Of a stretch of 10,907 nucleotides of DNA, positions 1-6,184 are shown piece by piece. Source of the stretch: an uncultured Lachnospiraceae bacterium (lineage in GTDB: Bacteria > Bacillota > Clostridia > Lachnospirales > Lachnospiraceae); NCBI GenBank assembly GCA_902783095.1, contig CACZPX010000121.1, forward strand, positions 1-10,907. Direction: 5' to 3'. Position 1 is the stretch's first letter. Each line of letters begins with the position of its first letter. The notes below the pieces were generated by a model. That model saw only the letters and a list, made by a program, of their open reading frames with translations, made no database searches and had not been told where the DNA came from. The translations under genes were made by a program, and so were the position numbers.

Positions 1-168
1 CATGAGAACTATCATTTGGCAGCATAAGAATACCGCCAGCCGATTGCTCGACTGGCGGCAAAAAACTCTTTAATTATTCACTGTCCTCTTGACGGGTAGC
101 ACACCAAATGCCCAGATCTGGCAAATGCGGCTGCCTTTTTGCAAAGACGCAGGGTTCGGAACGGTTCC
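1..168. other. Left-edge stretch, no gene recognised
   Basis: This stretch downstream of the M42 peptidase gene is visibly richer in AT than the genes. A plus-strand reading frame that could be open at the left edge ends at a TAA at 71-73 (last residues RLLDWRQKTL). It could be the tail of an upstream gene, but it is too short to identify. It also holds a 10-bp palindrome CCAGATCTGG at 112-121 and two copies of CAAATGC at 105-111 and 122-128. I see no convincing minus-strand terminator for the peptidase gene: no hairpin here is followed by a T-run on that strand. Confidence 0.4.
33..58. repeat. Stable hairpin near left edge
   Basis: Arms CCGCCAG (33-39) and CTGGCGG (52-58) pair perfectly. 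A further CGA/TCG pair (41-43 with 48-50) sits inside, separated by one mismatch, with a TTGC loop. On the plus strand it is followed by C and an A-run rather than a T-run, and on the minus strand no T-run follows it, so it is not a textbook intrinsic terminator in either direction. It may end an upstream gene or be part of the tail reading frame at 2-73. Confidence 0.5.
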
Positions 169-1203
169 TTACCCGACCAGATAGGCCGTGAGCAGGTCGT
201 AGCAGGCCTTTAAGGCGTCTTCGTGGGTCCGCTCGTAGCCGTGGCTGTTGGAAGTGCCGGGGCCGAAGGCCGCGTGGCGCACGTCGTAGCCGGCCAGCAC
301 GGTCGGATCGCAGTCCGTGCCGTAGTGCGGCGTGAAGATGTCCATCACGTAGTCGATGCCGGCAGTGCGCGCGGCGTTGCGCAGCTCGGTGGTGAGCCCC
401 CAGTGGTACGGGAAGCGCGCGTCCTTGGCAAAGATGGAGACCTTGTGCTCGTCGGAGGTCTGGTCCGGGCCGGTAGGCGCGATGTCCATGGCGATGATGT
501 CCGCAACACCCTCCGGCAGCACGGTGGTGCCGTGGCCGATCTCCTCATACATGGAGAAATAGGCATAGACCTTGCGGCTCAGCGCGATACCGGACTCCTT
601 CAACGCCTTCATCCAGGCCAGCAGCACGGCCACGCAGGCCTTGTCATCCACAAAACGGGACTTGATATAGCCGTTGGAGAGCTGCAGGCGGGGCTCCAGT
701 GCGACCACGTCGCCGGTCTCGATGCCCAGATCATACACGTCCTGCGCGCTGTGCACGTCCTCGTCCAGCACCACGCACACATTCTTGCGGTAGTCGCCCA
801 GCGTGTTCCTCAGCTCTTCCTCGGTGACGTGGATGGAATTGGGCGTGCGGCAGACGGTGCCGGTAAAGACATTGCCGTCGCGGTTGTACACGCGCACGTT
901 CTCCATCACGGAGTAGAAGGGGTGCAGGCCGCCTACGTTGCACAGGTTCAGGGTGCCGTCCGCGTTTACGTGGCGGACCATCAGGCCGATGTCGTCCAGG
1001 TGCGCCGCGACCACCACGGCGTTGCCTTCGCCGCCCAGGTCCGCGATGATGCCGCCCTTGTGGATGGTGCGGTACGGGATGCCGAGCTCGTCCAGGATGC
1101 CGCAGGTGAGCGCCTGGATCTCCTCGTACTGGCCGGTGGTGGAATCCACGGCAAGCAGTCTCTTAAAGGTTTCGATACAGTAAGACTTGTCAAAAGGTAA
1201 CAT
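169..1203 (-). CDS. M42 family metallo-aminopeptidase
   Basis: A cytosolic dinuclear-metal aminopeptidase of clan MH (glutamyl aminopeptidase/TET/FrvX type), expected to trim N-terminal residues from peptides. The protein has 344 residues, normal for the family. Visible ligand motifs are AHLDD (His68, Asp70), VDDK (Asp186/187, bridging Asp), YEEIG (Glu220/221, catalytic base and ligand), AMD (Asp240) and NSH (His321). Residues about 75-180 form the usual inserted beta domain used for oligomerisation. The start at 1203 is chosen because AAAGGAG lies 6 nt upstream; the reading frame stays open 57 nt further but lacks a better site. The gene is divergent from a DUF1177 gene, and a transporter and an XRE-cupin regulator follow, which suggests a dedicated catabolic role rather than housekeeping. 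Substrate specificity (acidic, neutral or another amide bond) cannot be read from the sequence. The family call is firm. Confidence 0.93.
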   Translation of the reverse strand: MLPFDKSYCIETFKRLLAVDSTTGQYEEIQALTCGILDELGIPYRTIHKGGIIADLGGEGNAVVVAAHLDDIGLMVRHVNADGTLNLCNVGGLHPFYSVMENVRVYNRDGNVFTGTVCRTPNSIHVTEEELRNTLGDYRKNVCVVLDEDVHSAQDVYDLGIETGDVVALEPRLQLSNGYIKSRFVDDKACVAVLLAWMKALKESGIALSRKVYAYFSMYEEIGHGTTVLPEGVADIIAMDIAPTGPDQTSDEHKVSIFAKDARFPYHWGLTTELRNAARTAGIDYVMDIFTPHYGTDCDPTVLAGYDVRHAAFGPGTSNSHGYERTHEDALKACYDLLTAYLVG

Positions 1204-1236
1204 GGGAAGCTCCTTTATTGGAATAGGGATGCCTAC

Positions 1237-1265
1237 AGTATAGACCGAACCGGAGGGCAATGCAA
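1237..1265 (-). promoter_or_regulatory. Candidate promoter of the M42 gene
   Basis: On the minus strand, TTGCAT (1265-1260) and TATACT (1242-1237) are separated by 17 nt. The -10 box is 5/6 to consensus and the -35 weak (3/6). A transcript would start near 1230 and include the AAAGGAG ribosome site at 1210-1216. This is a sequence match only. Confidence 0.5.
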
Positions 1266-1330
1266 GCCGCGGACGGCGCCAGGCCGGCGGGACGGACCGC
1301 GCAAAAAGACGATTTTACGCCCCGCGATCG

Positions 1331-1348
1331 CGCCAATGCATATTGGCG
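1331..1348. promoter_or_regulatory. Perfect palindrome, candidate operator
   Basis: The arms CGCCAAT and ATTGGCG flank a GCAT centre. The right arm coincides with the -35 box of the DUF1177 promoter (1343-1348), so a bound protein would block RNA polymerase. An adjoining 10-bp palindrome CGCGATCGCG lies at 1323-1332. The XRE-cupin regulator encoded at 4016-4588 is the obvious candidate ligand, but this is inference. Confidence 0.5.
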
Positions 1349-1371
1349 GCGTTTCTGAAAGATGATATACT
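1343..1371 (+). promoter_or_regulatory. Candidate promoter of the DUF1177 gene
   Basis: TTGGCG (1343-1348), a 17-nt spacer, then TATACT (1366-1371) preceded by TG at 1363-1364, which makes an extended -10. The predicted start is near 1378, just before the GGAGG ribosome site at 1383-1387. The -35 box lies within the palindrome at 1331-1348. Confidence 0.6.
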
Positions 1372-1396
1372 GACGGCAGAAGAGGAGGACAAGACG

Positions 1397-2338
1397 ATGC
1401 TGATGAAACAACTGATCGAGATCTTTGACCTTCTGGACCGGCCCGACGCGAGCGGCGCCGCGGTGCAGGCCTACTTTGACCGCTTCGGCGGCATGGCGCG
1501 GACCGAGGTGACCACGCTGACCGGCGAAAAGGGGACCACGGACATGGTGCGCATCACCATTCCCGGCACTGACGGGAGGCTGGCCGGCGGCAGCGCGCCT
1601 ACGCTCGGGATTTTGGGACGCCTGGGCGGCATCGGCGCGCGGCCGGAGCAGATCGGCTTCGTGTCGGACGGGGACGGCGCCTGGACGGCGCTTGCCGCGG
1701 CGGCAAAGCTTGCCGACATGGCCGCAAAGGGAGACCGCCTGCCGGGCGACGTGGTGGTCTGCACGCACGTGTGCCCCGACGCGCCCACGCAGCCGCACGA
1801 TCCGGTGCCCTTTATGAGCGCGCCGGTGGACATGGTCACCGTGAACGCCCATGAGGTGCGCGGGGACCTGGACGCGATCCTTTCCATCGATACCACCAAG
1901 GGCAACCGCATCATCAACTGCCGCGGCTTTGCCATTTCCCCCACGGTCAAGGAGGGCTATATCCTGCGCGTATCCGAGGATCTGCTGAACCTCATGCAGA
2001 ACGCGACCGGACGTCTGCCGCAGGTCTTTGCGCTCACGGACCAGGATATCACACCCTACGGAAACGGGATCTTCCATTTGAACAGCATCCTGCAGCCGTC
2101 CACGGCTACGGCGGCGCCAGTGGTGGGCGTGGCCATTACCACGCAGGCGGCGGTCGCCGGCAGCGCCACGGGAGCCTCCCACACGGCCGATATCGAGGAG
2201 GCCGCGGTCTTCGCGGTGGAGACGGCCAAGGCCTTTACGCGCGGCCAGTGCCGTTTCTACGACGAAAAAGAGTTTGCGCGCATCCTGGAACTGTACGGCG
2301 AAAAGACGATCCTGCAGACCCAGGGCAGACAGAAATAA
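1397..2338 (+). CDS. DUF1177 family protein
   Basis: The 313-residue protein matches the DUF1177 family along its whole length, including conserved blocks such as LGGIGARPEQIGFVSDGDGA (71-95 region), HDPVPFM (134-140), SIDTTKGNRI (163-172), RGFAISPTVKEGYILRVSED (176-195) and TGASH (258-262). To my knowledge the family has no established reaction. No signal peptide or membrane segment is seen, so it is probably cytosolic. The start at 1397 has GGAGG 9 nt upstream; a second ATG two codons on (1403) is possible. By eye it aligns with the catalytic domain of the divergent M42 peptidase: GRLGG (74-78) in place of AHLDD, SDGDG (90-94) at the bridging-Asp site, SID (163-165) at the metal-Asp site and SH (261-262) at the metal-His site. 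The M42 beta domain is absent. It may therefore be a degenerate or altered clan-MH hydrolase, which is inference. The family call is firm, the function unknown. Confidence 0.9.
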   Translation: MLMKQLIEIFDLLDRPDASGAAVQAYFDRFGGMARTEVTTLTGEKGTTDMVRITIPGTDGRLAGGSAPTLGILGRLGGIGARPEQIGFVSDGDGAWTALAAAAKLADMAAKGDRLPGDVVVCTHVCPDAPTQPHDPVPFMSAPVDMVTVNAHEVRGDLDAILSIDTTKGNRIINCRGFAISPTVKEGYILRVSEDLLNLMQNATGRLPQVFALTDQDITPYGNGIFHLNSILQPSTATAAPVVGVAITTQAAVAGSATGASHTADIEEAAVFAVETAKAFTRGQCRFYDEKEFARILELYGEKTILQTQGRQK

Positions 2339-2431
2339 GATAAGGGTTATCGCATTTTCCGATTGGACCCGGGATCCGTAACCTGATAAAATAAGAACAC
2401 ACTGTGTGTGCGAACGAAAGGAGAGCGTTCT
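2339..2431 (+). promoter_or_regulatory. Candidate promoter of the transporter gene
   Basis: Within this 93-nt gap, TTGGAC (2363-2368) and TAAAAT (2387-2392) are 18 nt apart, and TG at 2384-2385 gives an extended -10. The ribosome site AAAGGAG at 2417-2423 is 8 nt before the ATG. A small symmetrical element ACACA-C-TGTGT lies at about the transcription start (2397-2408). No terminator separates this gene from DUF1177, so read-through is also possible. Confidence 0.5.
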
Positions 2432-3796
2432 ATGAGTGAAACTGTTGTTGGTATCCTTGGCTTTGTGTGTATCATCGCCATAGTGATCACCCTGTTCAAG
2501 AGCCTGACGCAGCCGAGTATCGCGTTTATCGTGTTCCCGGCGCTGCTGGCCCTGGTCCTGGTTATCGGCGGCTACTATACCTTTGGCGACGTAGCCTCGC
2601 TGATCAAATCCGGCTTCTCGAGCACCGGCCCCACGGCCGCCCTGTTTGTGTTCAGCGTACTGTTCTTCGGCATCATGACGGATGCCGGCATGTTTGACGT
2701 GATCATCGGCAAACTGATGAAGCTCACCGGCGACAGCGTGGTCGGCGTGGCCATCATGACCGCCGTGATCGCACTGGTCGGACACCTGGACGGCGGCGGC
2801 GCTTCCACGTTCTGCATCGTGGTGCCGGCCATGCTGCCCATCTACAAGAAGATGCACATGAGAAAGACCACGCTGCTGCGCATCGCCGTGCTGGCAATGG
2901 GCGTCCTGAATCTGATGCCCTGGGCCGGGCCGACCATGCGCGCGGCCTCCGTGCTGACCATGGAAGCCAGCAATCTGTGGAAGACCCTGCTGCCCATCCA
3001 GATCTTCGGTATCGTTCTGGCGCTGGCGCACGCGGTGCTGGCGGGTTTCCAGGAAAAGAAGCGCGGCGCGGGCTTAAACAGCACGCTGGCGCCGGAAGAG
3101 GGCATGGACAGCGCGTCCGACGAGGCGGCCCGCGACAGTGAGCTTGCCCGTCCCAAACTCTTTATCTTCAACGTCCTGCTTACCGTGGCGGTCATCGCCA
3201 TGCTGATCTGGGATGAGTTTCCGAGCTACGTGCCGTTTATGCTTGGCACAGCCATCGCGCTGTTTGTCAACTACGGCTTATCCGGCAAGATGCACAAGAA
3301 GATCATCAACCTGCATGCGGGTCCCGCTCTGATGATGTGCTCCACCCTGATGGGCGCGGCCGTCCTGATGGGCGTCCTGGTCAAGACCGTAAAGGTGAAC
3401 GACGTGGACGTGACGAGCGTCGTGGGCTGCATGTCCAACCTCATCACCATGATCCTGCCGGAATTTTTGGGCAGACATCTGCCGTTGGTCATCGGTATCC
3501 TTTCCGTGCCGCTGGCGCTGGCCTTCGATACGGACAGCTACTTCTACGGCATGCTGCCGGTCATGATCGGCATCGGCGAGGGCTTTGGCATCAGCGCGGT
3601 CCCGATCGCGGTCGCCATGGTCGTCTGCCGCAACTGCGCGACCTTCATCAGCCCCATGGTCCCGGCTACGCTGCTGGGCGTGGGCCTTGCGGAAGTGGAC
3701 ATCAAGGACCACATCAAGGCGTCGTTCCTGTACGTCTGGGGCTTCTCCATCATCTGCATGATCTTCGCGATCCTTCTGGGGATCATGCCGTTCTGA
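2432..3796 (+). CDS. CitMHS-family citrate/carboxylate-metal transporter
   Basis: An integral membrane secondary transporter of the CitMHS family (ion transporter superfamily), whose known members import citrate complexed with Mg2+ or Ca2+ together with protons. The 454 residues are normal length. Hydrophobic helices span residues 4-48, 65-90, 103-135 and 148-205. A polar cytosolic loop covers about 207-242, and the second half-repeat runs from 243 to the end. Family signatures are GHLDGGGASTF (118-128), MPWAGPTMRAA (162-172), FDTDSYFYG (365-373) and SPMVPATLLGVG (407-418). The start at 2432 is set by AAAGGAG 8 nt upstream; an in-frame ATG at 2408 lacks such a site. It follows DUF1177 with its own candidate promoter and ends in a very strong terminator. 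The substrate is probably a di- or tricarboxylate with a metal; citrate itself is not proven. Confidence 0.88.
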   Translation: MSETVVGILGFVCIIAIVITLFKSLTQPSIAFIVFPALLALVLVIGGYYTFGDVASLIKSGFSSTGPTAALFVFSVLFFGIMTDAGMFDVIIGKLMKLTGDSVVGVAIMTAVIALVGHLDGGGASTFCIVVPAMLPIYKKMHMRKTTLLRIAVLAMGVLNLMPWAGPTMRAASVLTMEASNLWKTLLPIQIFGIVLALAHAVLAGFQEKKRGAGLNSTLAPEEGMDSASDEAARDSELARPKLFIFNVLLTVAVIAMLIWDEFPSYVPFMLGTAIALFVNYGLSGKMHKKIINLHAGPALMMCSTLMGAAVLMGVLVKTVKVNDVDVTSVVGCMSNLITMILPEFLGRHLPLVIGILSVPLALAFDTDSYFYGMLPVMIGIGEGFGISAVPIAVAMVVCRNCATFISPMVPATLLGVGLAEVDIKDHIKASFLYVWGFSIICMIFAILLGIMPF

Positions 3797-3815
3797 CGGA
3801 CCGTCAGGCTGCATA

Positions 3816-3847
3816 CGGCGCACCGGATCGTCCGGTGCGCCGTTTTT
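3816..3847 (+). terminator. Strong intrinsic terminator after transporter
   Basis: A perfect 12-bp stem (3816-3827 with 3831-3842, core GCGCACCGGA) with a 3-nt TCG loop is followed directly by TTTTT (3843-3847). It lies 20 nt after the transporter stop codon and isolates that gene from the regulator. No T-run follows it on the minus strand. Confidence 0.93.
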
Positions 3848-3867
3848 GTGCGGCAAGCCCGGCTATG

Positions 3868-3906
3868 CCCGCGCTGCGGGACGGGCGGGAGGCGTTGAAC
3901 GCCTCC
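3868..3906. repeat. Two GC-rich hairpins before the regulator
   Basis: Hairpin one is CCCGC-GCT-GCGGG (3868-3880). Hairpin two is GGAGGCG (3888-3894) with CGCCTCC (3900-3906) and a TTGAA loop. Neither is followed by a T-run. They fill the gap between the transporter terminator and the regulator promoter and may be a secondary terminator or a protein-binding site. Confidence 0.45.
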
Positions 3907-3957
3907 TGTCTGATTGTTGAAATTAGGCTGTTTAATGCCTGTTTTCAGGAATAAATA

Positions 3958-3986
3958 TCGACAAAATGCAATTTTTGGGGTAAAGT
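3958..3986 (+). promoter_or_regulatory. Promoter and AT-rich operator of the XRE-cupin gene
   Basis: TCGACA (3958-3963, 5/6) and TAAAGT (3981-3986, 4/6) are exactly 17 nt apart. The spacer holds the symmetrical element AAAAT-GCA-ATTTT (3963-3975). It resembles the core of the palindrome in front of DUF1177 (CCAAT-GCAT-ATTGG), as expected if one repressor controls both. The surrounding 3950-4010 is far richer in AT than the genes. Confidence 0.5.
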
Positions 3987-4015
3987 ATTTGGAGATATTA
4001 AAGAGAGGGTATGTT

Positions 4016-4588
4016 ATGGCTGTCAATTCCAATTTAGGTGAAAAGATGAAAGAGCTGCGCTTAAAGCGCGGCATGACGTTAAAACAGGTGGGCGAGCAGG
4101 TTGGCCTGTCCCAGGGCTTTTTGTCACAGGTAGAGAACGGCCGCGCGACGCTCGGCATGCATGCGATGATGAAGGTCGCGGATCTGTTTGATACGGACGT
4201 GGCCGCCTTTTTCGGACGGACGCACGACGCGGAAGGGAGCAACGTGATCCGCTCCTATGAGCGCCGCGGACTCCAGGTCTCCTCGGAGTTTATCCAGTAC
4301 AGCATCGGCAGCGCCGTCTGCGGCGATCAGGTCTCCATCCATATATTCGAGATCTACCCCGGCAGGGTCCGGGAGAGCGAGCAGATGGTGTTCAACCATG
4401 ACGCCGCCGAGTTTATGTACGTGCTGGAGGGCGCGCTTACGCAGATCGTGAACGGGGAAAAGACCGTACTGTACCCCGGCGACTGCATCCACATCCCGTC
4501 CAACACGGACCATCTCTGGGCAAACGAGACCGGACAGATGGTCAAAGTCCTTTCCGTCCAGCTGTTTAGGAACAACGGAAAGGGCTGA
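4016..4588 (+). CDS. XRE-family regulator with C-terminal cupin sensor
   Basis: A cytosolic transcription factor of 190 residues. Residues 8-66 form an XRE/Cro-type helix-turn-helix, with recognition helix SQGFLSQVENG (32-42). Residues about 105-185 form a cupin beta barrel. Cupin motif 1 shows His128, Glu132 and Gly139; motif 2 shows PGD (154-156), His166 and Asn170. His128, Glu132 and His166 could bind a metal or a small carboxylate. Proteins with this layout usually regulate an adjacent transport or catabolic locus in response to a small molecule that binds the cupin. The ATG at 4016 is chosen because AGAGG lies 7 nt upstream and the HTH begins right after; the open frame to 3914 overlaps the promoter. 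It probably controls the transporter, DUF1177 and M42 genes and itself, which is inferred from position and shared palindromic sites. Confidence 0.9.
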   Translation: MAVNSNLGEKMKELRLKRGMTLKQVGEQVGLSQGFLSQVENGRATLGMHAMMKVADLFDTDVAAFFGRTHDAEGSNVIRSYERRGLQVSSEFIQYSIGSAVCGDQVSIHIFEIYPGRVRESEQMVFNHDAAEFMYVLEGALTQIVNGEKTVLYPGDCIHIPSNTDHLWANETGQMVKVLSVQLFRNNGKG

Positions 4589-4637
4589 CGGTACCCGCTT
4601 TATGCGGCGCGGATCCGGCACAGGCCGGAAACACAGA

Positions 4638-5441
4638 ATGATGATGAAAAGATTGATACCATGGATCGCGGCAGGAATGACGTTTGCCTCGGCGGTCTTT
4701 TCCGGCTGTACGCTGCGGGAGGAGATCGGCGAGGGCGGCAGCATGGATCCGGCACAGGCTGAACTCATCCTTACGGAAGAGCAGGAGGCCGCGCAGGACG
4801 ACCGGGCGGAGCAGACCACGCCGGCACTCCCGGCGGAGGGTATCGCGGACGCCTGGGCCGCTTACGAGGCTGCGCGGGATAAGAACGCCACGCTCACCGC
4901 GCTGGAAGAAAACCAGCTGCTGTACACCAAACGGGGCGAGACGGATGAGTCGATCAGTTTAAAACTGAACATGACGCAGATCGGCACCGAAGACGTCGCG
5001 GTCGCGGCGACGGGAAGCGTCAAGACGCAGGGCAGCGTGATCCCGCTGGAGATCTACTACTGGCGCGGTGTGCAGGTCCGCGCGAGCGGCGATAAGATGA
5101 CCACGGAGGCCGCTTCGCTGGATCAGGTGCTGGTGAGCGTGGATTTTCTGCAGGGCATTCGCCGCGATCTGAACAGAAACTGCATCACGGGCGCGGTACT
5201 GGAGGAGTCCGCGGACGGCACGGTCACCCTGTCCCTCACCTTTGACGGGACCATCAACGGGCTGCGCACCGCGGGCCGCGGAGAGATCGTGATCGACGAG
5301 GACGGCTATATCGTCTCCGAGGGCTACAGCTTTGAGGCGGACGGCGCGAACGGCAGGGTCTCGCAGAGTGTGGAATGCACGCTGCTCGCCAGAAACGAAG
5401 AAGTGATCCCGGCGGATCTGCCGGAGAACCTGAAATACTGA
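4638..5441 (+). CDS. Putative lipoprotein, unknown function
   Basis: I do not recognise the family with confidence. The first 23 residues form a lipoprotein signal peptide: KR after three Met, a hydrophobic stretch IPWIAAGMTFASAV and the lipobox FSGC. The mature protein would start at Cys24, anchored to the outer face of the membrane. An acidic low-complexity linker (residues 25-65) follows, then a domain of about 200 residues predicted rich in beta strands. This resembles the LolA/LppX-like or DUF6612-like lipoproteins of Firmicutes, but the match is impressionistic. The gene has three consecutive in-frame ATG codons (4638, 4641, 4644). I choose the first, which has a weak GGAAA 8 nt upstream. 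It starts 49 nt after the regulator with no visible terminator between, and its TGA stop overlaps the rsmE ATG by one base, implying cotranslation with rsmE. Confidence 0.7.
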   Translation: MMMKRLIPWIAAGMTFASAVFSGCTLREEIGEGGSMDPAQAELILTEEQEAAQDDRAEQTTPALPAEGIADAWAAYEAARDKNATLTALEENQLLYTKRGETDESISLKLNMTQIGTEDVAVAATGSVKTQGSVIPLEIYYWRGVQVRASGDKMTTEAASLDQVLVSVDFLQGIRRDLNRNCITGAVLEESADGTVTLSLTFDGTINGLRTAGRGEIVIDEDGYIVSEGYSFEADGANGRVSQSVECTLLARNEEVIPADLPENLKY

Positions 5442-6184
5442 TGCATCATTTTATCCTTTCCGAAAAACCGGACGAGACCGGCAGGATCGTCGTGACGGGC
5501 GAAGCCCTGAAACACATGAACGTGCTGCGCATCAGACCCGGCGAAGCCGTGACCGTAAGTGACGGCGACGACCGGGATTACTACTGCACGGTCCTTTTTG
5601 CGGACCGTACGCAGGCGGTGCTTGCGGTGGACGACGCGCGGGCCTCGGCGGAGCTGCCCGCGGCCGTGACGCTGTACCAGGGCTTTCCCAAGGCCGACAA
5701 GATGGAACTCATCATTCAGAAGGCCGTAGAGCTTGGCGCGGCCCGCGTGGTGCCCGTAAACCTTAAGCGCTGCGTGGCAAAGCCGGAGGAAAAACGGCTT
5801 GCGTCCAGGCTGGAGCGCTGGAATACCATCGCCAGGTCCGCGGCGGAGCAGTCCGGCCGCAGTACGGTCCCCGCCGTGACCCCGGTGATGACGCTGCAGC
5901 AGGTGCTTGCGGACGCCCAGGGCGGTCTGCTTTTGGTGCCGTACGAGAGCGCCGACGGAATGAAGGCGACGGCGGCGGTGCTGCAGAACCTGAAAAACGA
6001 AAAAAAGATCGGGATCCTGATCGGGCCGGAAGGCGGATTTGATCCCGCGGAGATCGAAAAATGCGCGCAGGCAGGCGCGAAGGTGATCTCGCTCGGCAGG
6101 CGCATCCTGCGTACGGAGACGGCCGGCCTGGTGACGCTTTCCGCCCTGATGCTTGCGCTGGAGATGGACAGAGATGGAACGTAA
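5441..6184 (+). CDS. rsmE: 16S rRNA (uracil-1498-N3)-methyltransferase
   Basis: Transfers a methyl group from S-adenosylmethionine to N3 of U1498 of 16S rRNA in assembled small subunits. The 247 residues are the usual length. The N-terminal PUA-like domain starts with the typical MHHF and includes VTGEALKHMNVLR (18-30) and VSDG (39-42). The SPOUT trefoil-knot domain shows QGFPKADKMELIIQKAVELG (80-99), RSAAEQSGR (132-140), IGPEGGF (194-200) and SLGRRILRTETA (217-228), the SAM-binding knot. The ATG overlaps the TGA of the lipoprotein gene. The nearest ribosome site (GGAG at 5423-5426) is 14 nt away, so translation probably depends on coupling. The 3' end overlaps the desulfurase gene by 11 nt. 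Neither prmA nor dnaJ, common partners of rsmE in Firmicutes, is present. Confidence 0.96.
   Translation: MHHFILSEKPDETGRIVVTGEALKHMNVLRIRPGEAVTVSDGDDRDYYCTVLFADRTQAVLAVDDARASAELPAAVTLYQGFPKADKMELIIQKAVELGAARVVPVNLKRCVAKPEEKRLASRLERWNTIARSAAEQSGRSTVPAVTPVMTLQQVLADAQGGLLLVPYESADGMKATAAVLQNLKNEKKIGILIGPEGGFDPAEIEKCAQAGAKVISLGRRILRTETAGLVTLSALMLALEMDRDGT

Noticed and set aside
158..168. GGAAC-G-GTTCC palindrome next to the M42 stop codon as a LexA box
   Set aside because: The half-sites are one base apart instead of four, and no T-run follows, so it is neither a LexA box nor a terminator.
223..1200. A 325-codon open frame on the plus strand antisense to the M42 gene
   Set aside because: The minus strand encodes a protein with all M42 motifs. 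The plus-strand product is Val/Ala/Gly/His-rich with no recognisable domain.
1190..3031. A 613-codon open frame on the minus strand, antisense to DUF1177 and the transporter
   Set aside because: Low-complexity composition rich in Gln, His, Arg and Gly, no ribosome site, and it overlaps two genes with clear families. It is an effect of high-GC codon use.
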